64,000 nt of DNA from Asterias rubens (lineage: Eukaryota; Echinodermata; Asteroidea; Forcipulatida; Asteriidae): assembly GCF_902459465.1 (NCBI RefSeq), contig NC_047065.1:3778309-3842308 (forward strand), given 5' to 3'. This document shows positions 10,372-22,500 of this stretch, piece after piece. A model generated the notes under the pieces. It was given only the letters and a program-made list of their open reading frames with translations, was not told where the DNA came from and did not search any database. The translations under genes and the position numbers were made by a program. Each line of letters opens with the position of its first letter. Position 1 is the first letter of the stretch.

Positions 10372-11221
10372 CTTACGATATAATAATAATAAATGCAAAC
10401 AATATTTATGAGAAAGAGGTTTTTTTTAAATGTGACTGCTACAGATGTGTTTATTATAAATAAGTCACTCATGGACGCCTACCCAATTCCAGCATTTTTA
10501 AACGCATCCAAACAGCAAACCACTTTGCTGTAACTTTATTTGTTCCATTTAACTCTGTACCATTGGCGGTACACTCCATTATCATCGCCACACGCAGAGA
10601 ACGTATACACACACAGAAATTGCAACATTTTCAACAGTGATGAAAAACATATCTTGCTATTTGTAAACTGTGTGACACTATCTTGGAACAAATTATTCAC
10701 CAGAATAAAGTGTATATACATTACTGATTCTTCTCATAAGTTTTGCCAGATAAACCTTCGAATGAGTACATGAAATTACCGTTTTAGAATAGTGTGTTTT
10801 CAGAGTTACGGAACTTTGTGAAACATCAACGGCTGTTTAAAAGTTGTAAAAGAACATTCCATTGGCCAAAGTTCTAGTGAAGCAATGACATTGGAAAGGC
10901 CCTCATGTGCGGCTGAAGCGGGTACATTTTTAGGATTCCTCCACACAAAATTTACCAAAATGGACGTACAAAACCTCAAAATAACAGGGCAACATGTTTT
11001 CTAAAAGTGAAAAATAAGTAAGAGTTAATGTAGGAGTAGTAAAATTACCGTTTTTATTTGGTTTGTCTGGGGTTTCATAGGACATGATTACAATTGTATA
11101 AAGTTGATGTTTTATCAAGGAACATGACCCGGCGGATGTTGACCAGAAACATTACGACAATAAAATAAGTGTGTTAATAAAAGTGAGCTATATTTTTAAG
11201 CGACTAAGCTTACCCTTACAG

Positions 11222-11376
11222 CCGCCGATTTCACAAAGAGTTAGGACTCGTCTTATCTTGAGCTAGGACGAGTATAACTCGTTTTAACTTAAGATTAATC
11301 TTAAGATCTGCATGCTACAGTGCAGGGTTTGGGACTCGTTTTAAGTCCTGTCTTAAGTTAGGAAGAGTGCAGGTGA
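11222..11376. mobile_element. Family E hairpin element
   Basis: Left end GCCGATTTCACAAAGAGTTA, internal AGGACGAGTATAACTCGTTT and TGCTACAGTGCAGGGTT. The right end is degraded. The internal TACAGTGCAGGGTT is shared with the copy at 33836, so these two form a subfamily. Confidence 0.65.
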
Positions 11377-11811
11377 CTCGATCAACACTAAAATAACACG
11401 AACAAAAACCTGTCATTTCATGCCAAGTATCATCATTGCCAAGTAATACCCTTCCCAATATTAAAGCTCTCAACTCCGGAAACAAACACCAAATATTATG
11501 CTTCGTTTAGTTGGAGAACGAAAGAGAGAAGGTGAGTAAGGGGAGGCGACGTTTCGCAATGATGTTTGCACGCTCAACAACTATTTTAAAGAAAGACAAC
11601 AAATGACAATATTCCATACCGATTATAAATACAATTTCCAATCCAATTCTTCAAAATGATTATACCTCCCTTACCCCACATTTCGCAACATTTGTATATA
11701 CTGTATTGGTCCGTTTCTCGAGCATTTTGATGTAGGTGGTCAAAAAAGAATAGGAGGCTTGTCATCACAAGACCACCAGCCAGTTCATCCTGATTGCAGT
11801 CTTTTTTTCCC

Positions 11812-11980
11812 TTAGAAGTTAGGCATACAGGCGCACCTACATTAATTTCAGCCATCATTTTTTGAGTTAAAATAACAAGTCCTTAATTGTCATTGCTTCC
11901 CTTAGAAGTCCGGGCATAGGCGCACCTGCATTAATTTCAGCCATCACTTTTTGAGTTAAAATAACAAGCCCTTGTCATTG
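11812..11980. repeat. Direct tandem duplication, about 85 bp x 2
   Basis: CCCTTAGAAGT...GGCGCACCTACATTAATTTC (11812 onward) recurs from about 11898 with a few substitutions. Both copies contain TTTTTGAGTTAAAATAACAAG. Confidence 0.85.
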
Positions 11981-13116
11981 CTTACTACACTTTCTTTAGT
12001 TTAGTGTCACAATGACCTTGACAATTGACTGCGGGTAGCCCCCCCCCCCCCATAGTCCAAAAAACATGCAAGTTTGTGAAAAAATTGTATGGAATGTCCA
12101 TTCAAGTTATAAGCAGAAGCCAATGTTTTGAGTCACAATGAGCTCGTCGATGTGACCAAAAGGTTTTATAACGGGAGGTTTTCGGGGAGGGGGGGTGGCC
12201 CGGGGGGGGGGGGGGTCTTAAAATGCCCTGTTCACACACCAAGTTTTAATTAAGACATTATTGAGTCAGTGTCCTCATTGTTAAAATTTGCACATGCACG
12301 TACATACTCGCCGGAGTGTCGGATGCCCCGGTGGCATAAACAATTATGCAGTTATATATAAACATGGCCAGCAAAGAAAGGCTACGGCCTAAACAAAGCA
12401 ATGCAATAATTTAATTGATTTACTTCCGATTTGTATGACTCTTTAAACAATCCAGTTGTACTGCTTGCCGGACATTGGTCAAATCTCCACTTTGAGCAGC
12501 ACCGTCAGATCAGCTGCCCAATCTGCAGATTGAGCGCTCAATCTTAGACGTGTGCGCAACCTGGAGATTAATGCGCTTACCGTTAGCATTACGTGGCGAA
12601 TACACAATTATAACAACTTTCGCAAAAATACAACTTATATACAGCGCCCTCCACAGTATGTAATTGTACCGGTAGTTGAGCGCCATCAAGTGTTTTAAGA
12701 TGGTTAGCCCAAGAAAACACACAGGAAGCGCCATATTCATAAATTAATCCAAAACATTATTTTGTTAACATTTATTGTGCCTACATTTGACCAGCCCAAT
12801 TAAAGGTAAGTAGTGATTTGTTTGTTTGTTTGGACTTAAGATTCCAAATACGAAATACCAACAAGCAATGGAAATAGTTATAATTACTAAATAACAATTT
12901 GTATGTGGTTTATTTTTGTATTGTATACTATTTGTATTGACTTTTTTGTATTGTTGTTTGTAAATTTTGTTTGGATTTGGTTTGGAATACTTCATTGATT
13001 AAAAAAATACAATTTACACTTAGCTTAGGCCTAAAAAAACAAAAACAGTGAAGGTGAAACTGTGAAACACTACACTCTGAGTCTGACACTCATGATTAAT
13101 AATAACCCCATTTGTG

Positions 13117-13640
13117 AGTGGCCAAGGATAGCGGATTCAGCTATCCTTGGGGGTCCTACTACTTGCCGTCAACTCGCCGTCAACTCACTTGCGCCGTCAA
13201 CTCGCCGTCAACTCCTCCAATATACATTTAAAATCCACAAAAGAAGCATAGAACTGTTAAGTATCAGCTCAAACAGCATTCGCGTAAGTTTTAGGTCATA
13301 TTTCGGAATAAAAATTGAGTTTTTTTCTCGTGAAAAAAAATTCTGGAAGCCGAAAAACTGTCGACCGCCATCTTGCTTTTTCACAATGATTAGTCTTGGC
13401 CCAAGATGTCAATGATTGGTACTTTTTTTTTATCAACACAAAGTCGTTTTTGTGAATGAATTTGTACCGAAAACCATGAGAAATATGTAGTTTAGCCCAG
13501 ACTTAACACTTCCGTGCCCCCTTTTTATAGATTTTTCATGTAAATTTAATGAGTTGACGGCGCGAAAATGAGTTGACGGCGAGTTGACGGCAAGTCGGCG
13601 AGTTGACGGCAAGTAGTAGGACCGATCCTTGGCCACACAA
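13117..13640. mobile_element. Foldback element with GCCGTCAACTC arms
   Basis: The left arm (GTGGCCAAGGAT, CCTACTACTTGCCGTCAACT, then several GCCGTCAACTC units) and the right arm (GAGTTGACGGC units, GGCAAGTAGTAGG, ATCCTTGGCCAC) are reverse complements. About 330 bp of non-palindromic DNA separates them. No transposase is encoded; the ORF at 13062-13415 only runs through the left arm. Confidence 0.85.
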
Positions 13641-14430
13641 GTAGGGCTAGATTAATAATAACAGTAGTGGATAACAGAAACTTCCCATATCCATCCTGCC
13701 AGTGCCACCACTTTTTCACTAATTTTTACAAAAAGGGATAAACGATGGTTGAGTTGACTTGACTCTTGAGTTGAGGTAAATTTCTTAGACATGTTCAGAT
13801 AGTAATAAATAAGGATACGGTTATTATTTCATATCTCGAATAACAAAGTGGTGGCATGATACAGAAACTTTGTTTTTATAATAACACTTGCGGATCCACA
13901 CTTGCAATCAAAAGGTTGCGACAATGTGGGTTTGGATCCCTCAGCTAACCACGGATTTCACAATGACTAGAATAGAAATTTAGAATCAATAATTATTGTC
14001 GTATACTAATTATACCATAATACTAATAGTTACCGAATCACATTTTCTCGATTTGTGTGATTCATTCATATAATTATAAATCATAAATAGACGTTAGGCC
14101 AAGTAAAAAAAGAAACATGTTTAGCGTCCCCGCCCAATGTCTTGTCTGAATGCCTCGACTTATTCGTTTCATTTATGTTTTGTTTGTGTATTTCAGCAGT
14201 AGAAAAAACAATGGATATTTGACATTTTAACAATGAATGGCCGCCATCTTGAAATAAAAAATAAAAAGCCCCTCTTCCTCTTTTTTTTTGAAAAACTCGG
14301 ACGTGAAACATGTTTTTTTTTTTACTCGGCCTTAATAAAAACCAACGTTTGTATAACCAACTTGGTGTTTATAGGGCCTATCCCCTTTTGTTGTGGGAGT
14401 TTGCCGAGTTCCCGTTGAGGGAAGGTCATT

Positions 14431-14498
14431 CAAACAAACAAACAAACAAACAAACAAACAAACAAACAAACAAACGAGCAAACAAACAAACAAACAAA
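14431..14498. repeat. CAAA tetranucleotide microsatellite
   Basis: About 17 CAAA units with one CGAG interruption. It lies about 90 bp upstream of the TBC1D31 start codon. Confidence 0.95.
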
Positions 14499-14588
14499 GA
14501 AGCAATTTATTTTTACTAGGGGGCCTATAATAATACTTTCATTTCAATCACAGTTCTACTTCCAAGGAAATGTTATCCCAACAAGTGA

Positions 14589-16522
14589 ATGATGCAGAGT
14601 TGTGATGTTAGCAAGAGAGACGCTGGTAAGATCTGGCTGAGGAAGCCAGCACCTTCTGGTGATGATGGGTAAGCGAATTAAATAATGGAGTATGAGAAAT
14701 ACATGTAAATACTGAAGTAGTGTAGTATACAGAGCATTACTCATGGCATTGAGGTAGTCCCATTTTTAAATAGTTTACTCTTTCAAACTTGTACTCTGGC
14801 AAATTGTACCCATGCAATACTGTACCTTATGTTGACTGATCTTGCAAAATTCCTTGCAAACTTGTACCTTTGCAAACTTTGACCCATGCAAAATGTGTAC
14901 CCTTGTAGTTGTACCCTTGCAAACTTGTACATTTGCAAACTTTGACCCTTGCAAAATGTGTACCCTTGTAGTTGTACCCTTGCAAACTTGTACATTTGCA
15001 AACTTTGACCATTGCAAAATGTGTACCCTTGTAGTTGTACCCTTGCAAACTTTGACCCTTCCAAAATGTGTACCCTTGTAGTTGTACCCTTGCAAACTTG
15101 TACATTTGCAAACTTTGACCCTTGCAAAATGTGTACCCTTGTAGTTGTACCTTTGCAAACTTGTACATTTGCAAACTTTGACCCTTGCAAAATGTGTACC
15201 CTTGTAGTTGTACCCTTGCAAACTTTGACCCTTGCAAAATGTGTACCCTTGTAGTTGTACCCTTGCAAACTTGTACATTTGCAAACTTTGACCCTTGCAA
15301 AATGTGTACCCGTGTAGTTGTACCCTTGCAAACTTTGACCCTTGCAAAATGTGTACCCTTGTAGTTGTACCCTTGCAAACTTTGACCCTTGCAAAATGTG
15401 TACCCTTGTAGTTGTACCCTTGCAAACTTTGACCCATGCAAAATGTGTACCCTTGTAGTTGTACCCTTGTAGTTATACCCTTGTAGTTGTACCCTTGTAG
15501 TTGTACCCTTGTAGTTGTACCCTTGTCGTTGTACCCTTGTAGTTGTACCCTTGTAGTTGTACCCTTGTAGTTGTACCCTTGTCGTTGTACCCTTGTCGTT
15601 GTACCCTTGTCGTTGTACCCTTGTCGTTGTACCCTTGTAGTTGTACCCTTGTAGTTGTACCCTTGTAGTTGTACCCTTGCAAACTTGCACCTTTACACCG
15701 GACCCAAGCTCTGGTGTTTCTGATCAGCAGAGTGTGGGTTGAAGTCCTGGTCGTGTCCGTGAGCAAGATGCTTTATACCATTATTGTTTTGTCTACAAAT
15801 GGGATATTAAGCCATAGGTCCCAAGTACTAGGGTTGGTAATGTAGTTAAAAGAACCAAGAAAACCAATCGTTGAAGTGTAGGGGTTAACTTTGGTGTTTC
15901 AGAACCAAATTTTGAATAAAGTACCTGAAAAGTTTGACATCTGAAACAGTTAGGAGCGTCTTGATGCGCTAGAAGTCACAAGATCAACTGTTGCAGTCGG
16001 TCGGAACGACTCTGGAGCACCTTGGGTTCAGACTATGATCGTGTCATGAGTCGAACCTAATGTAAATGTTTTGTTAAGTTTGCCTGTCTGAAACCAAAAT
16101 TTAATTGGGTCGACCCAGAGGCGAATCAATTTGGTTCAGCGGGACTCTGGACCGCCTGTCTGAACCGGGTGTAAGTTCACTTATGAGACATCCTTGGTTT
16201 CATTGCCAGAGTCAGGCCTTGAACTTCGCGTTCGAAGGGCACAGTAATTTTTCTCTGTGGCGTGTCATGGCCGAGTGGTTAAGAGCATCCGATTCAAGCT
16301 CTGGTGTTCGATCAGCAGAGTGTGGGTTCGAATCCCGGTCGTGACACTTGCTACACTTTCTACCTGCCAGTCTTCTGATTGATGATACCCAAGCCTACAT
16401 CCATATGGACTGTAAAGGGGGTAACCCTGTCTCAGCCCTTGAAGTAGGTGGCAACGGCCTCGGGAAAAATAAATAATTGTAGCCCACACCTTGAAGTGGC
16501 CTTGTGTGTCTGGTGAATTGGA

Positions 16523-16555
<33 letters not shown>

Positions 16556-19500
16556 GGAGCTTCACTCCTCAGAGGAAAATTTAAGTTTGTATTGGAACTT
16601 TGCAAATGGCACCACAGCAAAAGCACAGGGCATCACAGGGCATCACAGCAATTGTTGTGGGTGCCGTTGGTTATTTTGAGGCCTGCAGAATTATATATTA
16701 AATAACTCTCTCAATACTGATTTCTTTACAGGTTAATGGTTCAGATCAGCCATGATGCCAGCAGCTCCTTCGCACCCACTGGGAGGCGTGTCCGCTTCTT
16801 GCACACGGCATTTAGTAGTAGTGGAGATAGCTTTGTTGCAGCAGACCACCAAGGAAATATCTATGTGTTTGATCTTGCTAAAAACAGGTAAATATGTCAA
16901 TAAATGTTACCAGAATTCATTATAGGCTATTTTTATTAGATTACTAGGAGAGCCTGACTTAAAGCTCTTAAAAGAAAACATTCCTTTCAACTACCTAAAA
17001 CATTCATAATTGTTTTGCATGTGTATTGGAAAAACAAATTTGACAATGGTGACTGAAATGTAGCCTCCACACAGTACCATACATGTAGCTTAACCAGGGT
17101 CTGCCCTTAACTGTTCAGTGAATAACACCACAATGCCAAATAGCCACTTCAATGTGAAAGCTACAATTGACTGATTTGGGCTGTTCACCCAAATCAGTTG
17201 TCACCAGGGGCATGCTGCCACCTACTCCTGGGGTTGAAACAGGGGTTACCCCCTTCACAGTCCCTAAGGATGAAGGCATGGATATCATCCACTATAGGAG
17301 CCTGGCTGGTAGAGCAGAATGTACTTCCTCCCAGACTTTTTACGAAGCAATTATGGTGCCTTGCTCAAGGGCGCAAGCGTCATGACCAGGACTCCAACCC
17401 AGCCTCTGGTGCTGTCAACACCCGAACTGGGTCCCGGTGAACTAGACCACTCGGCCACGACACGCCACCTGGGAGAATGCTGTATAAACTCATATCTTTA
17501 TATCCAACCTTTCAATGTAGATTCCAGTTAGTCCAGAAGACTGGTCAGGCGTGCACATCTTTGGGCTTCACGCTGAGACGGAAGACGGAGTACTTGGCCG
17601 CTTTGGCCGATTGCTCCCTGAAATGTTTTGATACTGGTGAGTCTGCGTTAAAGGAAGATCCAGGAGGGTTTATTGGGGTCTAAGGTGAAGGGTGAATGAA
17701 AAGAAGGTGGGATCAACACAACAATAGCGTGTATTGTATATACATGTCCTTCGGTGTGTAGGTGGTGGGTATACACATTCAGTTAGGGTCCCAGTTGGAA
17801 AGTATGTATAAAATCAATGGGAGCTGTTGCCAACAAGTTAAAGAAAAAGATTTAAACTATAGCAGAACAATTTGCTTTAAGCGAAAGTGTATTTTAACAA
17901 AAATTTGACAGCCAGCTTGCACGTTCATGCATGACTCACAGGCGTCTAATATTTATATAATATTCCATTCTGATGTTTCTTTTCCAACTGCAGACACAAG
18001 GGAGTTAGTTGCATGGATGAAAGGTCACGGAACCCCGATTCACTCCGTCTCGATCCATGCCTCTGGCCGCTACGCCCTGACCACCTCCTCAGACACCAGC
18101 CTGCTCTGGGACTTGGACACCTTCACAAGGAAACGGAAGCTCAATGTCCGAGATGCCGTCGGCATTTCAAAGGTAAGTTGCTGGGTTTCAGGGAAAGCTT
18201 GCTCCGAGATGAGCCGTTTCGGGCTTGACGTTTCGTACAGTTTACTCTGCATGTCTCCGGGAGAATAATACATGATTGTACTTGCAAGTTTAGTGTTATC
18301 TATAGTTTGTTTTTATTATTCACACCATGCGAAGCTTCAAACATCACTTGCTGGGTTTCATTTAGAATTCAGGCCTGGAATTTCGTCTTTGAGAGAGCAA
18401 GGCTATTTTCATTTTGCAAAGGTCACTTCCGTTCGAAAATCTTCAAGACATCGGGGAAAGTACCGAGTATACATGGCTAACACCAACGGTTTAAGGGTTA
18501 AAACCAAAATTAATAGTGGAGATGTTGGTGAAAAAATAAGTAGAAAGACAAAATAATGTGGTACCATAATTGACTTACAGGTGTTCTTCTTGCCTCTGAG
18601 TAACACCATCATGACCTGTTTCCGTGATGATTCCATCTTTGCTTGGGAGTCAGACACCCTGCAGTGCAAGTACCAGCTCCCTATCCCACCCGGAGATAGC
18701 CCACACTACAAGGCATTTGCCACACCGAGGTAGGTTGGGACAGGACACTTATAACTCCTTCATCTCAGTGTTTCTGGCATATAAGATGCAGAGTACGGCG
18801 CAGCTTCCTTGTTAAAGTACAATGTGAGACTCGTAGCTATGCACAACTATAGTTAAGAATAATGCACAATCATCAATGCTATGAGTGCCCATCAGTGGCA
18901 GAAGTATTGAGGCAGATCAACAGAGTGTGGGTTCAAATCCCGATCATGACACTTTGTGCCCTTGAGCAAGGCACTTGACCATGGTAATTGCTTTGACCAT
19001 GGTAATTGCTTTGTAAAGAGTTGGAAAAGAATCGGTGCATTCTGCTCTACCATCCGGGCTCCTAGTGGATGATACCCATGCCTACATCCTTACGGACTGT
19101 GAAGAAGGTAACCCTATTTCAGCCCCAGGAGTAGGTGGCAACTTACCCCTGGTGACAGTTGATTTGGGTTGATAACCCAAATCAGTTAAGTGTAGCCCTT
19201 ACCTTGACTTGATCATCTTGCCTTTTGATGCTAGGCGATATCTCATAGATAAAAAGAAAAACATATTATTTAAAGGGCACTTCCATTGGAATTCTTATAG
19301 TCTATGGGAAGCTTTTATAGGGGCACCAAGACCATGCAGGGGCAATGGAGGCCACTGTCTCTGTGACCCCAGGCCTATATCATTGTTATTATCATTAGCT
19401 ATATTTCTCATATCCTTTTAACTTTTACAGAGATGGACGTTTCTTAGTTGCTGGAGGCAAGTCAAGATTTCTTCACGTCTGGGCCTTGGATACGCGCCGT

Positions 19501-22500
19501 TTACTGAGAGTGATTGAAATGCCGGTCAAAGTGCGAGTCGTCAAACAACTTGAGTTCCTTCCGGAGAGTTTTGACGGCGGCTCAAGTCAGGTAGTGAATA
19601 AGGGACAAGTAAAATCATTATTTCATTGGCTCTATACTTTCAGCCAAATAAGTTGCTGTTAAATGTTGATGCAAAAAAGAAAAAGGCCTGGCGTTTCGAC
19701 CCCAGCAGAGTCTATTGATGTAGTTAGATTAAGGGCTCAACCTTGGCAGCTAATAGTTGTATGCCTTCTGACTTGCTCCCCAAACAAAGATATTGACTTA
19801 TTGTGGCCAATGAGATAGCTCAGCTGGTAAAGCGCCAGCATGTTAATCCGGAAGTCGTTGGTTCAGATCCAACCCTGGTAAATTTTTTCTTTGTCAACAC
19901 CAAATCAGTCTAGAATTTACCCAGTCAGTTTCCCATGTGATGTGGTTTATTAATTGACATCTCCGTTTTGCGAAATTACAATTCCAGATTGTCGGCGTCC
20001 TGAGCCAAGACGGCATCATGAGATTCTTAAACATCACAACATGTAAGATGCTCTTTGACTTAGGAACGCTCGAGGATCGTGTCTCCGGTGTGTCCGTCAA
20101 CCCAACCGGTCGGCACATCACAGCGGTAGTTGAAAGTGGCTGCATGAATGTCTACAGTGTCCCGGCGCTGATGTCGGATTTTAATAAGGTTTGTGTGCCT
20201 TCAGTTTTCTCGGTCTATTCTTAACATTGTTCTTTCTCAAATTCGGGTGGGGGGTCTCCATCCAACAAGCTTGCTTTTAGGAGACCTCCCCCGCTTAATC
20301 TATAAAGTTTTTTTCTCCAGTAATGTTATAGTTGTTATTTTAAATGATTGGGTGGAAACAAATTGACCTACATGTATGAATTATGAACTATAATCGCATT
20401 TTGATTATTATTTCTGGTTTTTTTTTTTTTAACAATGGGAATAAATTGGCACAAAGTTTACAAATTACGTCTTTTTGATCATTTTTGTAAGCCACATTTG
20501 TTTTGTTTTTAAAAGGGACAAAGGTCTGATTTCTTTTATTATAATCCCCAAAAGAGAGATCCATGGCATGAATTCCAGCACCCTTTACTTCTCTTCGTAA
20601 TGGGTAAATGCATACATAGCATGGTAGGTGCATGCCTGTGTGCACATTACACAATAGTTCCTTATTGCAAAAAAAGAGCACTTTAGTTTAGCATGTATTC
20701 ACATCATCTGACATAATGGGGCTAAAGACTGCACTAGGAATGAAGATACTTATGGATTCAAAACAGACATTTATAGCTATTCCATTTTTGTTGTCATTTT
20801 CGCCTTTGGTTCAGAATTTAAAAGCACAAAGGATTATTTTCCTTACCTCTTGCAGAAATACCTCTCCTGCACATTTTACTTCCAGGGATATAATTTCACC
20901 ATTTTGAACCGGAAAGTTTTTTTTTACCCAAAAATAAATGAATGTAAGCAGGTTTGCACCCGGAAACTTTTGCTTCTCAAGCTTTCACGCTTTGTGCTCA
21001 TAGTTCAGGTTTTTGTTTTCAACAGCCTATCACATCCCTGTATTTCAAACATAGGTGTAATTCTTTGTCCCAATAGCCACCTCCAGTCATAGTCAAAGTT
21101 GCGTCAGGGAGGACCAAGAAGAAAGTCACACACGGTGATACAGCCAACAGCACCACCCTCAGGTCTATGACCCCAGGGAGACTACAGATGCAAGGGGCAA
21201 CTAGGGAGACACCAGGGGTGACACACACCGCCACAACAGGGGTCAGGAGGGCTGGAGTGATGCAGACAGGGGAGTCTGAAAATCAACTAGAGGTATATGT
21301 TAGGCCTTTTGCTTTTGATTTTTGGGGTCGAACAAAGAATTGACTAGAGTGGGATTCGAACCAACGACCTCCGGATTAACGTGCCTGCGCTTTTTGCTTT
21401 TCAAAGCTTTTCTTCCTTTGGTAATCACTCTTGGAATTAATGGCAATAAAAACTGTTGGTTAGAAGCCTATTGCTTCTTTCGAAAGTATGAAGGTATTTG
21501 AGAAACATTTCACTTTGAAGTAATATGGTTATGTAGAATGATATCAGTTTTTATGCCCCAAAATTTGAACCTGGAAAAGTGTATTCCACTTCCTGTGTGG
21601 ACATGGTAATCGCTTCGGATTTAAGTGTATTGTATGGGGTGCCAAAAACCAATGTTGACTACGTTTACCCGTTCAGGTTAAACCATGACTTCTTAAATGA
21701 TTCCTGGTGTACATGTTGTGTGAAGCTTTGCATTCCTGGTGTGTTCTATTTATCCTCTTCCTTTGTCTCGGGAAGGGGTTGGGGGGTTGGAAAAGAAAGC
21801 TTAGGGGATCATGTAGTTTACCTGAAATAGTCCTAAAGTTAAGGGTGAGTCTACTTTATTTGTTTTGTGATTTCAATTTGTACAGGTTTCTGAATTACCG
21901 GAGGGGCTAGACCTGAATAGACTTCATTCAATTCTCAAAGGCTATGGAGAATATCCTGCAAAATACAGGTGGGTGCTTTACAAAAATACAATAATGGCCC
22001 TTTTATTACCCTATTACTTCGGTTCATCGGTCCTGGAGCAGGGAAAATTTCTTTTTTTTACCATAAAAATAATAACAATGATAATAATATTAGCTTTTAA
22101 CCCCAAAAGGGTCCCGAGGCGCTTCACAGAGGTTAAAATATTAACCATAAAATGAGTAACATAATTCCCCTGTGAAGTTTTAGCTTCATTAGTTGTCAAG
22201 TTTTTTGAGAAAAAAAGGGTAATTTGTGTACGACAAAAAAAGATAATGTCCACAGATTGAAAACATCGCTCTGTGATTTTATACTATTTTCTCAAAAACT
22301 TGACGAATAATGAATCTGAAACTTCTATACGTAAATTATATTACATACACCTTCATTTACAGTGAGTAGGGATTCATGTCATTGCAAAAAAGCTTGACCT
22401 ACAAAAGGTATCAAAACCCTTTAAAGGCAGTGGACACTATTGGTAATTTGTCAAAGACTAGCCTTCACAGTTGGTGTATCTCAACATATGCATAAAATAA

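Larger units (their letters stand above)
9610..14588. other. Divergent DERL1/TBC1D31 intergenic region
   Basis: Five kilobases between two start codons pointing away from each other, so promoters and 5' UTRs of both genes must lie here. No coding exon is recognisable. The region holds a TTAAAGGAACAC hairpin element, a family E element, a tandem duplication near 11.9 kb, G-runs near 12.05 and 12.2 kb, a large foldback element at 13117-13640 and a CAAA repeat. No TATA box or transcription start could be assigned. Confidence 0.6.

Noticed and set aside
14775..15690. Overlapping ORFs of 203-287 codons on the minus strand and 79-80 codons on plus
   Set aside because: They run through a 14-bp-based minisatellite whose units lack stops in several frames. 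The peptides are simple repeats.
16264..16347. A functional tRNA-Leu(CAA) gene
   Set aside because: The anticodon stem is mismatched and the head is joined to a SINE body and poly-A tail like other S1 copies.
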